DNA of 6,037 bases, from the NCBI GenBank assembly GCA_001773855.1, contig MEXZ01000142.1:9670-15706 (forward strand). Reading direction: 5' to 3'. The position numbers and the translations under genes were made by a program. Shown here one piece after another: positions 1-5,938 of this stretch (the first letter of the stretch is position 1; every line of letters begins with the position of its first letter). The DNA comes from Candidatus Aminicenantes bacterium RBG_13_64_14 (GTDB lineage Bacteria > Acidobacteriota > Aminicenantia > Aminicenantales > Saccharicenantaceae). The notes under the pieces were generated by a model, which had not been told where the DNA came from, made no database searches, and saw only the letters and a program-made list of their open reading frames with translations.

Positions 1-1
1 C

Positions 2-58
2 ATGATCCTGAACACGGTTGCCAACGCCACGTCGTCGAGGCGGAGAAAATCGCCGTGA
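2..58 (+). CDS. pstC: Phosphate ABC transporter permease PstC, C-terminal end only (partial)
   Basis: Only the last 18 codons and the TGA stop of a gene that starts left of the window are present. The reading frame through bases 2-58 gives a hydrophobic stretch (MILNTVANA) followed by a basic tail (SSRRRKSP), which looks like a final membrane helix followed by a positively charged cytoplasmic end. The identity comes mainly from context: the stop overlaps the GTG start of pstA by four bases (GTGA), as expected for translationally coupled pstC-pstA. PstC would be the partner permease that pairs with PstA to form the phosphate channel in the inner membrane. With so little sequence, PstC is an inference from position and from the membrane-like tail; no diagnostic motif is visible. 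Confidence 0.7.
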   Translation: MILNTVANATSSRRRKSP

Positions 59-894
59 AGCGCCTCGGCCCCCGCGTCGAACAGAAGGTCGCTCAGACGA
101 CGCTCTGGGTCATGACTCTGGTCACGGTCGGCGTCCTGCTTTTCATCATTTTCTTCATCTTGCGCCGCGGCCTGCCCGTCTTGAGCCTGGAGTTCCTGAC
201 GACCAACCCCGCGGACATGGGCAAGGCCGGGGGCATCTTCTCGACGATCGTCGGCATGGCCGCCCTTACCGCGCTGGCCATCCTGATCGCCGCCCCTCTC
301 GGCGTGGGAACGGCGATCTACCTGACCGAATACACTTGGGGGGGGCCCATCACGCGCGTCATCCGCTTCGGGGCCGAATGCCTCGCCGGCATCCCCTCGA
401 TCATCTTCGGCCTCTTCGGCTTCATTCTCTTCGTCACCAAACTCAAGTTCGGCTGGTCGATCCTGAGCGGCGGCCTGACCCTGGCCTTCATGCTCCTGCC
501 GACCATCATCCGGACGTCCGAAGAGGCCATCAAGAGCGTCCCCCCGGCCTACCGGACCGTCAGTTTCTCGCTGGGCAGCACGAAATGGCAGACCGTGACC
601 CGGGTCGTCCTGCCGTCGGCCCTGCCCGGCATCGTCACCGGGATCGTCCTCAGCGTTGGCCGCAGCATCGGCGAGACGGCGGCGACGATCTTCACCGCCG
701 GGAGCGCCCTGCGCATGCCGACCTCGATCTTCTCGTCGACACGGACGATGTCCGTCCATTTCTACATCCTGGCCCGGGAAGGGATTTCGATGCCCAATGC
801 CTATGGCACCGCCGCCGTCCTGATCATTGCCATTCTCGGCATCAATATCCTGACCTATTATCTGATGAACAGGTTCATCAAGAAGTACTCATGA
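55..894 (+). CDS. pstA: Phosphate ABC transporter permease PstA
   Basis: This 279-residue inner-membrane permease forms, with PstC, the channel through which phosphate delivered by the periplasmic binding protein PstS enters the cell, driven by the PstB ATPase. About six hydrophobic segments are visible, near residues 17-36, 65-90, 108-128, 137-152, 190-212 and 251-272. The cytoplasmic EAA loop that docks on the ATPase runs from about residue 154 to 195 (RTSEEAIKSVP, a central Gly at 174, then VVLPSALPGI). The segment AGIPSIIFGLFG (111-122) is typical of PstA. Length is normal for the family. The start is GTG at 55, the only start fitting the alignment, with a GGAG at 42-45 as ribosome site inside the end of pstC. 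The gene overlaps pstC by four bases and lies 19 bases before the first pstB. Confidence 0.95.
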   Translation: MKRLGPRVEQKVAQTTLWVMTLVTVGVLLFIIFFILRRGLPVLSLEFLTTNPADMGKAGGIFSTIVGMAALTALAILIAAPLGVGTAIYLTEYTWGGPITRVIRFGAECLAGIPSIIFGLFGFILFVTKLKFGWSILSGGLTLAFMLLPTIIRTSEEAIKSVPPAYRTVSFSLGSTKWQTVTRVVLPSALPGIVTGIVLSVGRSIGETAATIFTAGSALRMPTSIFSSTRTMSVHFYILAREGISMPNAYGTAAVLIIAILGINILTYYLMNRFIKKYS

Positions 895-902
895 GAGGGG
901 AG
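894..902 (+). promoter_or_regulatory. Strong ribosome binding site of the first pstB
   Basis: The purine run AGAGGGGAG begins on the last base of the pstA stop codon and lies 11 bases before the ATG at 914. A second purine cluster (GGCGGGAAA) follows. It fixes the start of the first ATPase gene and couples it to the end of pstA. Confidence 0.6.
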
Positions 903-913
903 CGGCGGGAAAC

Positions 914-1672
914 ATGAGCGGCATCGCCATCGAGGTCAGGGGATTCAGCCAGTTCTTCGGCGACATCTGCAAGCTCAACGCCCTCGATTTGGACGTCCAC
1001 CGGAACGAAATCCTGGGGATCATCGGGCCGGCCCGGAGCGGCAAATCGACCTTCCTTTGCGGCCTCAACCGGCTCAACGACCTCGTCCGCGGCTCGCGTC
1101 ATGAGGGGACGGTCACTATCGACGGACGCGACATCTACGAACCCGGCGTGGACGTCGTCGAGCTGCGCCGGAAGCTGGGGATGGTTTTTGCGACACCCGT
1201 GCCGCTGCCCCGCTCGATCTTCGAGAACGTCGCTTTCGGCGCGAGGATGGCCGGCATCCGCGACCGGGCCCGGCTCGACGTCCTCGTTCGGGACTGCCTG
1301 GAGAAGTGCGGCCTATGGGAAGAGGTCAAGGACCGGCTCGCAACGAGCGCCCTGAAGCTTTCGGGCGGCCAGCAGCAGCGCCTCTGCCTGGCCAGGATCC
1401 TGGCCGTCATGCCGGAGTTCATCCTCCTCGACGAGCCGACCTCGGGGCTCGACCCCATCTCCACAATGAAGATCGAGGAATCCCTGCGCCATCTCAAGAA
1501 GGACTACACGATCATCCTGGTCACCAACAACACGAAGCAGGCGGCGCGGGTCGCCGACCGGACGGCCTTCTTCCTGAGCGGCGAGCTCGTCGAGGTCGGC
1601 CCGACGGCAAAGATCTTCACGGCCCCGGAGGACCGGCGGACGGACGAATACCTCCGGGGAAGGTTCGGCTAA
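914..1672 (+). CDS. pstB: Phosphate ABC transporter ATP-binding protein PstB, divergent copy with degenerate Q- and H-loops
   Basis: This 252-residue cytoplasmic ATPase subunit of the phosphate importer has normal PstB length and the family ending YLRGRFG. Visible motifs are Walker A GPARSGKST (38-46), signature LSGGQ (149-153), Walker B FILLDE (169-174) and a D-loop SGLDPIST (177-184). Two key positions differ from ordinary PstB. The Q-loop, normally VFQRPNPFP, reads VFATPVPLP, so Ala93 (codon 1190-1192) replaces the glutamine. The switch motif, normally VTHN, reads VTNN, so Asn205 (1526-1528) replaces the catalytic histidine. The reading frame is intact, so this is not a decaying pseudogene. 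The inferred role is the non-catalytic partner in a heterodimer with the ATPase encoded six bases downstream, donating its intact LSGGQ to that partner's ATP site. Assignment to PstB is firm; the heterodimer is inference. Confidence 0.93.
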   Translation: MSGIAIEVRGFSQFFGDICKLNALDLDVHRNEILGIIGPARSGKSTFLCGLNRLNDLVRGSRHEGTVTIDGRDIYEPGVDVVELRRKLGMVFATPVPLPRSIFENVAFGARMAGIRDRARLDVLVRDCLEKCGLWEEVKDRLATSALKLSGGQQQRLCLARILAVMPEFILLDEPTSGLDPISTMKIEESLRHLKKDYTIILVTNNTKQAARVADRTAFFLSGELVEVGPTAKIFTAPEDRRTDEYLRGRFG

Positions 1673-1678
1673 ACCGCC

Positions 1679-2431
1679 ATGGCCATCATCGAAGTCCGCG
1701 ACTTGGACTTTTTCTACGGCAAGTTCCAGGCCCTGAAGGGGATCAGCCTGGACATCGGGAAAAATAGGATCACCGCCCTCATCGGGCCCTCGGGCTGCGG
1801 CAAGACGACCTTCTTGCGGACGCTCAACCGCATGACCGAGCTCATCGAAGGCGTCCGAGTCACGGGACGCATCCTCATCGATGGCGAGGACATCTACGGG
1901 CCGGGGATCGACCTCCTCCAGCTCCGCAAGAAGGTGGGCATGGTCTTCCAGAGGCCTAATCCGTTCCCGTTGAGCGTCTTCGACAACGTCGTCTACGGCC
2001 TCCGGGTTCATGGCGTCCGCGACGCCAAGGTCCTCGAGGAGAAGCTCACCCGCAGTCTCGAGGCCGTCCACCTCTGGGACGAGCTCAAGGACTGCCTGGG
2101 CACGAACGCGCTTACGCTCTCGGGCGAACAGCAGCAGCGGCTGTGCATCGCCCGGCTCGTCGCCGTCGAACCGGAAATCCTTCTCATGGACGAGCCCTGT
2201 TCGGCCCTCGACTTGGCGGCCACGGCTAACATCGAGGACCTCATGGCCGAGCTCAAAAAACGCTATACGATCCTCATCGTCACCCACAACATGCAGCAGG
2301 CGGCCCGGGTTTCTGACGTCACCGGCTACTTCCTCCTCGGCGAACTCGTCGAGATCGGCGTGACCCAGCAGATCTTCACCAACCCCCGGGATTCCAGGAC
2401 GGAGGATTACATCACGGGGAGGTTCGGGTAG
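1679..2431 (+). CDS. pstB: Phosphate ABC transporter ATP-binding protein PstB, catalytically complete copy with variant signature
   Basis: This second 250-residue PstB-type ATPase begins six bases after the first one stops. Motifs in order are Walker [10 protein letters not shown] (36-44), a canonical Q-loop VFQRPNPFP with Gln91, Walker B ILLMDE (167-172) and switch VTHN with His203. It ends DYITGRFG, the classic PstB C-terminus. The ABC signature reads LSGEQ (147-151), with Glu150 (codon 2126-2128) where the family has Gly, and the D-loop is SALDLAAT rather than the usual SALDP form. This copy therefore supplies all the hydrolysis residues, while the neighbour supplies the better signature. 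A purine run GGGGAAGG (1656-1663) in the end of the upstream gene is the only visible ribosome site and is rather distant, so translation may depend on coupling. It is the last pst gene visible; the next gene probably has its own promoter. Confidence 0.95.
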   Translation: MAIIEVRDLDFFYGKFQALKGISLDIGKNRITALIGPSGCGKTTFLRTLNRMTELIEGVRVTGRILIDGEDIYGPGIDLLQLRKKVGMVFQRPNPFPLSVFDNVVYGLRVHGVRDAKVLEEKLTRSLEAVHLWDELKDCLGTNALTLSGEQQQRLCIARLVAVEPEILLMDEPCSALDLAATANIEDLMAELKKRYTILIVTHNMQQAARVSDVTGYFLLGELVEIGVTQQIFTNPRDSRTEDYITGRFG

Positions 2432-2480
2432 CGGCCGGCAGCGGATTCTGAGAATGATACCGTCCTTCCCAAAAGACGTG

Positions 2481-2486
2481 TATAAT
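2481..2486 (+). promoter_or_regulatory. Candidate promoter -10 element for the DUF4097-DUF3014 gene pair
   Basis: A perfect TATAAT stands in an AT-rich patch (TATAATAAAAG) inside an otherwise GC-rich spacer, 30 bases before the ATG at 2516. That would give a leader of roughly 20 bases carrying the GAGGA ribosome site at 2505-2509. No convincing -35 hexamer lies 16-18 bases upstream, so an activator or a weak -35 would be needed. No rho-independent terminator with a T-run is visible between the pst operon and this site, so read-through from pst is possible. Confidence 0.45.
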
Positions 2487-2515
2487 AAAAGAAAGGGACG
2501 GAACGAGGACGGACG

Positions 2516-3352
2516 ATGAAAAAACCGCTCCTGACGACTTCTTTGGCGGCCGCGGCCGTCGTACTGTCCGCGGCCTGTATCATGGTCATGGACCCGGAAC
2601 AGACGACATCCTGGCAGCCCCGGGGCGAGTTCCGGCGGACGGTCGAGTTCGCGGCGGGCGGGACGCTCACGCTCGAGAACAAGGCCGGCAATGTCGAAAT
2701 CACCGGCTGGGACAAGGATGCCGTGGAAGTCGTCGCTCAGGGCGCGGCCGCGGAAACGGGGGAGAAACGCAAGGTCCGGGCCTACGGCTTTTGGGAGATC
2801 AAGCCCGACGTTGAAATCAAGCAGACGGACGGCAGCCTCTCGATCAGGACGCGGCCCTTCGACGGCCCCGGCGACCTGCCCGCGGTCGACTATACGATCC
2901 GGGTCCCGAACTCGATCTTGCTCAGCGGGATACGCATGGGGAAAGGCAACCTGACCGTCTCCGATGTCTTCGGGCGTATCGAGGTCTCGCTCGACAGAGG
3001 GGACCTCGCCGTGAGCAATTTTTCGGGCTCCGTCGACCTCTTCATCGGGACCGGCTCGGCAGACGTCGAGGTCCTCGACGTCCGTGACCAAGATACGATC
3101 GCCATATCGTCGCGTGAAGGCGATATCGTCCTCCGTCTCGGCGCCGGCACCGGCGCCCGGGTCGAGGCCGAAGCGCCCCGCGGAGAGGTCCGGAGCGACC
3201 TCGACCTGGGCGCGAGAACACCCGCGCCGAGTGTTTCGGGCCGGATCGGGACGGGCGAGGCGGCCGTCACGTTGAAGGCCTCGGACGGGAGGATCGAAAT
3301 AATCGCCATCAAGGATGTCGCCGGGGCCGTTCCGGTGACGAAAGGAAAGTGA
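2516..3352 (+). CDS. Exported DUF4097-family beta-repeat protein, possible lipoprotein
   Basis: This 278-residue envelope protein has no known biochemical role. Residues 1-21 form a signal peptide: a Lys pair, a hydrophobic Ala/Leu/Val core and the end LSAAC. Cys21 could be lipidated, but Ser at -3 is not the ideal lipobox residue, so an ordinary signal peptidase site is also possible. From about residue 40 the chain carries short beta-strand repeats of the DUF4097 type. The clearest is LTLENKAGNVEITGWDKDAV (51-70), followed by further G-x-[LVI]-x-[LVI] turns near 162 (GDLAV), 171 (GSVDL), 203 (GDIVL) and 258 (GRIEI), consistent with a right-handed beta-solenoid. Members are often labelled putative adhesins, without direct proof. 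The start is supported by GAGGA six bases upstream. The next gene begins nine bases after its stop, with its ribosome site touching the stop codon, so the two are probably co-translated. Confidence 0.8.
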   Translation: MKKPLLTTSLAAAAVVLSAACIMVMDPEQTTSWQPRGEFRRTVEFAAGGTLTLENKAGNVEITGWDKDAVEVVAQGAAAETGEKRKVRAYGFWEIKPDVEIKQTDGSLSIRTRPFDGPGDLPAVDYTIRVPNSILLSGIRMGKGNLTVSDVFGRIEVSLDRGDLAVSNFSGSVDLFIGTGSADVEVLDVRDQDTIAISSREGDIVLRLGAGTGARVEAEAPRGEVRSDLDLGARTPAPSVSGRIGTGEAAVTLKASDGRIEIIAIKDVAGAVPVTKGK

Positions 3353-3355
3353 GGG
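3351..3355 (+). promoter_or_regulatory. Ribosome binding site of the DUF3014 gene, overlapping the upstream stop codon
   Basis: GAGGG begins within the TGA stop (3350-3352) of the DUF4097 gene and ends six bases before the ATG at 3362. The overlap supports translational coupling of the two envelope genes and sets the start of the second one. Confidence 0.55.
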
Positions 3356-3361
3356 AAAATC

Positions 3362-4222
3362 ATGGACGATCTCCATCTCGACGACGAACAAGTAAACGAG
3401 CCTAAGAAGATCCGGGGCCTCGCGATCGCCATCCTCGTGGTTTTGGCCGCCGCAGCGGCCGTGTATTATTTCGTCTTCATGAAGAAACCGGCCGCGCCCG
3501 CGGCGTCGCAGGAGCCGCCGGCCGAGTCGGTGACGCCTGGCGGCGGTGAGAAGGCCGCTGCCGGAGGAATGGGCGAGCCGCTCGCCTTTCCCCCCGTCGT
3601 GCTTGGAGAGAGCGACGCGGCCGTCCGGGAATTCGCCGCGGCCCTGTCGGCGAACCCTGAGTTCGCCAAGTGGCTGTTGACGAAGGACATCGTCCGGAAA
3701 TTCGTCGTGGCCGTCGACAACGTCGCCGACGGGCTCAGCCCCAAGCCGCACATCGACTTCTTTTCGCCCTCCGGGCAGTTCCGCGTCGTCAGGACGAAAG
3801 CGGGCACGCTTGTCGATGAGGCGTCGTACTCCCGATACGATCCCGTCGCCGGCGTCGTTCTTTCGCTCGACGCGGCGGCCGCCGTCCGCCTTTACAGGGC
3901 CGTCAAGCCACTCCTCCAGGAGGCCTACCGGGACCTCGGCTATCCCGGGATCGACTTCGAGGACACGCTCGTCCGGGCCATAGCCGAACTCCTCGAAACG
4001 CCCGTCGTGGAAGGCCCCGTCAGGCTGGAGCAGAAGATCCTGAGCTATGAGATGACCGACGAAAAACTCGAAGGGCTGAGCCAGGCGCAGAAACAGCTCC
4101 TGCGCATGGGCCCGAAAAGCGTCCGTGCGGTGCAGGGCAAGCTGAGGGAGCTGACCGCAGCGCTCGGGGTTTTGGAAACGCGCCTGCCGCAGGCAAAAAC
4201 CTACACCCCTCGCTCGGAATAG
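3362..4222 (+). CDS. Membrane-anchored DUF3014-domain protein
   Basis: This 286-residue protein has an acidic cytoplasmic N-terminus (1-17) and one strongly hydrophobic helix (about 19-39). A Pro/Ala/Gly/Glu-rich linker follows (about 42-72), then a globular domain to the end. The domain matches the DUF3014 pattern: LGESDAAVREF near 81-91, FVVAVDNVADG near 114-124, a YSRYDPV stretch near 156, PLLQEAYRDLGYPGIDF at 183-199, and YEMTDEKLEGLSQAQKQLL at 229-247 followed by RMGP. The layout is that of a single-pass protein with its domain outside the cytoplasmic membrane, though orientation is inferred from the short charged N-terminus and the KK after the helix. DUF3014 has no established function that I know of. 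The gene sits nine bases after the DUF4097 gene and probably shares its transcript. Its TAG stop forms part of a hairpin with the convergent neighbour. Confidence 0.8.
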   Translation: MDDLHLDDEQVNEPKKIRGLAIAILVVLAAAAAVYYFVFMKKPAAPAASQEPPAESVTPGGGEKAAAGGMGEPLAFPPVVLGESDAAVREFAAALSANPEFAKWLLTKDIVRKFVVAVDNVADGLSPKPHIDFFSPSGQFRVVRTKAGTLVDEASYSRYDPVAGVVLSLDAAAAVRLYRAVKPLLQEAYRDLGYPGIDFEDTLVRAIAELLETPVVEGPVRLEQKILSYEMTDEKLEGLSQAQKQLLRMGPKSVRAVQGKLRELTAALGVLETRLPQAKTYTPRSE

Positions 4223-4238
4223 CCCCCGGCCCGGGGCT
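4221..4238. terminator. GC hairpin between convergent genes, possible bidirectional terminator
   Basis: The arms AGCCCC (4221-4226) and GGGGCT (4233-4238) pair perfectly around a six-base loop CGGCCC. The left arm starts inside the TAG stop of the DUF3014 gene and the right arm ends on the first base of the TGA (read on the minus strand) of the radical SAM gene. Neither side has a T-run, so it is not a textbook intrinsic terminator. It may only block or pause polymerase or protect transcript ends. Confidence 0.35.
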
Positions 4239-5206
4239 CACTTCCAGCGGAAGGGCTTGTCTTTCCTGAAATCCGGGACGAGGTGTTCGTCCGGCCGGAA
4301 GGGCTCCGGCTGGAGGAACAGGCGGTCGAAGCCGAGCTCGAGGGCCTTGTCGGCGGCCCGCCGGTATTCTTCCTTGGAAACGCCCCTTTGGATCTCATCC
4401 GGCGCCCGGAAACAGGGATGATACTGGCTCATCAGGCTCAACCCGATGAACGGAGAGATATTCTTGCGGATCCACTTCAGGATGACGAGCGTGTCTTCGA
4501 CCGCTCCGGGTAGGATGAGATGCCGGATGACGAGCCCCTTGCGGGCCGTCCCGCCGGGGCCGAGGTCAAGGGCGGGCTGCTGGAGGGCCATCTCCCGGAC
4601 GGCTTCGGAGGCCCGGGCGAAATAGTCTCCGGCCGCCGAATATTTTTTCGAGATGGCCGGCGAATGGTATTTCAGGTCGGGGAGATAGATATCGACGATC
4701 CCCTCCAAGGCCCGGATGACCTCGAGGCCGTCGTAGCCGTTGGAATTCCAGACGAGGGGGATGGCTAGGCCCTCGGAGAGGGCAATGCGGAGGGCCCGAA
4801 GGATGGGCAGGACGACGTGGGTCGGCGAAACGAAATTGATATTATGGGCGCCTTTCGCCTGGAGCCCGAGCATCAGGGCCGCAAGCTCCTCGTCTGAAAC
4901 GGGCTCGCCCTCGAGCAGCCAGCTGAGCTGGTAGTTCTGGCAGAACAGGCACTTGAGGTTGCAACCCGTGAAGAAGATCGTCCCCGACCCGGACTTGCCG
5001 CTGATCACGGGTTCCTCGCCGAAGTGGAGCAGGGCGTGGGAGACCGAGGCGAGACGGCCCGTCCGGCAGACGCCGTCCGCTCCCTTCGTCCTGTCCACAC
5101 GGCAGTCCCGCGGACAGAACGTGCAGGCTGACTCGAGAGGGGAGAGGCGGGCGAGGGCCCTTTCGACCAGCTCCAGCTTCCTTTCGCGTTCGGCCACGTG
5201 CCTCAT
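4238..5206 (-). CDS. PflX-type radical SAM iron-sulfur protein (COG1313-like)
   Basis: Counted from the ATG at 5206, the protein has 322 residues. The radical SAM motif CNLKCLFC (Cys 82, 86, 89) binds the [4Fe-4S] cluster that cleaves S-adenosylmethionine. A second Cys set near the N-terminus, CTFCPRDC plus Cys47 (28, 31, 35, 47), is typical of PflA/PflX-like proteins and may hold another cluster or structural metal. Other family blocks are NINFVSPTHVV (122-132), PLVWNSNGYDGLE (150-162), VDIYLPDLKY (171-180) and SQYHPCFRAPDEI (260-272). The family is named after pyruvate formate-lyase activase, but its substrate is not established, and no glycyl radical enzyme lies nearby. The start is uncertain: an in-frame TTG lies upstream at 5224 and a GTG downstream at 5197, and none has an ideal ribosome site. 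The gene converges on the DUF3014 gene and diverges from the DedA gene. Confidence 0.87.
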   Translation of the reverse strand: MRHVAERERKLELVERALARLSPLESACTFCPRDCRVDRTKGADGVCRTGRLASVSHALLHFGEEPVISGKSGSGTIFFTGCNLKCLFCQNYQLSWLLEGEPVSDEELAALMLGLQAKGAHNINFVSPTHVVLPILRALRIALSEGLAIPLVWNSNGYDGLEVIRALEGIVDIYLPDLKYHSPAISKKYSAAGDYFARASEAVREMALQQPALDLGPGGTARKGLVIRHLILPGAVEDTLVILKWIRKNISPFIGLSLMSQYHPCFRAPDEIQRGVSKEEYRRAADKALELGFDRLFLQPEPFRPDEHLVPDFRKDKPFRWK

Positions 5207-5222
5207 TCTATCATATTGAATC
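5205..5222. promoter_or_regulatory. AT-rich divergent promoter candidate between the radical SAM and DedA genes
   Basis: Fourteen of these 18 bases are A or T, in a GC-rich setting. On the plus strand TATCAT (5209-5214) resembles a -10 element and would leave a leader of about 30 bases before the DedA start. On the minus strand TATGAT (5215 down to 5210) overlaps it, giving a near-symmetric pair of -10-like sites for the two divergent genes. No good -35 hexamer is visible on either strand. If the minus-strand site is real, transcription would begin almost at the radical SAM start codon, implying a very short or absent leader. Confidence 0.3.
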
Positions 5223-5253
5223 AAGGGGCGGCTGCGGGTATAGTAGGGGACTC

Positions 5254-5895
5254 ATGGAACTGATCAACAAGATCCTCGACATCGCGCTTCACCTCGACAG
5301 TTACCTCAGCGCCATCATCCAGCAGTACGGCCTGTGGACCTACGCCATTCTCTTCGCCGTCATCTTCATCGAGACCGGATTCGTGGTCATGCCTTTCCTG
5401 CCGGGAGATTCCTTGCTTTTCGCCGCGGGAGCGTTCGCGGCCCTCGGGGCGCTCAAGGTCGGCTGGCTGATCGGGCTTCTGACCGTGGCGGCCATCATCG
5501 GGGACACCGTGAACTACTGGGTCGGCCATTTCCTCGGGCCCAAGGTCTTCAGCAGGGAGAAAGCCCGTTTCTTCAAGAAGGAGCACCTCGACCGGACTCA
5601 CGCATTTTTCGAGAAATACGGCGGGAAAACCATCATCATCGCCCGCTTCGTGCCGATCGTCCGGTCCTTCGCCCCATTGGTCGCGGGGATCGGGCGGATG
5701 TCCTACGGCAAGTTCATCGCCTATAACGTCATCGGGGGGGTCGGCTGGGTCGTCCTGCTCGTCGGCGCCGGCTATTTCTTCGGCAACATCCCGCTCGTCA
5801 GGAAGAATTTTTCTCTGGCCATCCTGGCTATCATCGCCCTATCGACCGTCCCCATCGTGACCGAGTTCCTGCGCCACCGGAAAAGCAAAACCTAG
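5254..5895 (+). CDS. DedA-family (VTT domain) integral membrane protein
   Basis: This 213-residue inner-membrane protein belongs to the DedA family. Members are implicated in lipid carrier recycling (for example undecaprenyl phosphate or phospholipid flipping) and in envelope and membrane-potential homeostasis. The diagnostic block FIETGFVVMPFLPGDSLLF covers residues 38-56, with Glu40 and Asp52. A GDTVNYWVGHFLG stretch follows at 83-95, and the ARFVPIVRSFAPLVAG block at 130-145 carries Arg131 and Arg137. These four residues correspond to the Glu39, Asp51, Arg130 and Arg136 reported as essential in E. coli YqjA. Hydrophobic segments lie near 27-47, 53-80, 125-145, 155-177 and 186-205, with a basic C-terminus. 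The start has AGGGGA (5245-5250) three bases upstream, slightly close but purine rich. The substrate of this member cannot be read from sequence. Confidence 0.92.
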   Translation: MELINKILDIALHLDSYLSAIIQQYGLWTYAILFAVIFIETGFVVMPFLPGDSLLFAAGAFAALGALKVGWLIGLLTVAAIIGDTVNYWVGHFLGPKVFSREKARFFKKEHLDRTHAFFEKYGGKTIIIARFVPIVRSFAPLVAGIGRMSYGKFIAYNVIGGVGWVVLLVGAGYFFGNIPLVRKNFSLAILAIIALSTVPIVTEFLRHRKSKT

Positions 5896-5938
5896 CTCCT
5901 CCCGGTACATTTTCGCCGCCCAGTTTTTCGGCGCTGAA

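Noticed and set aside
18..917. A 299-codon plus-strand frame overlapping pstA
   Set aside because: Its product is Arg/Pro/His-rich with no family motif and lies in a different frame from the clear PstA permease. It is a GC-driven shadow.
914..1672. First pstB as a decaying pseudogene
   Set aside because: The frame is intact at normal length, Walker A, Walker B, D-loop and signature are preserved, and the C-terminal GRFG is kept. The changed residues are confined to the Q- and H-loops, which suggests specialisation rather than decay.
1313..3751. An 812-codon open frame on the minus strand running across both pstB genes, the spacer and into the DUF4097 and DUF3014 genes
   Set aside because: Every base is already explained by well-supported plus-strand genes. 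The conceptual product is Asp/Arg/Gly-rich with no recognisable domain, and long antisense open frames are expected in GC-rich DNA where stop codons are scarce.
5254..5895. Functional link between the DedA gene and the phosphate uptake genes
   Set aside because: They are separated by three genes, one on the opposite strand, with no shared promoter. A link through lipid-phosphate carriers would be speculation.
5914..5933. Possible terminator hairpin after the DedA gene (CGCCG/CGGCG)
   Set aside because: The stem is only five base pairs with a ten-base loop, and no T-run follows the right arm on the plus strand; the T-run lies inside the loop. Too weak to call.
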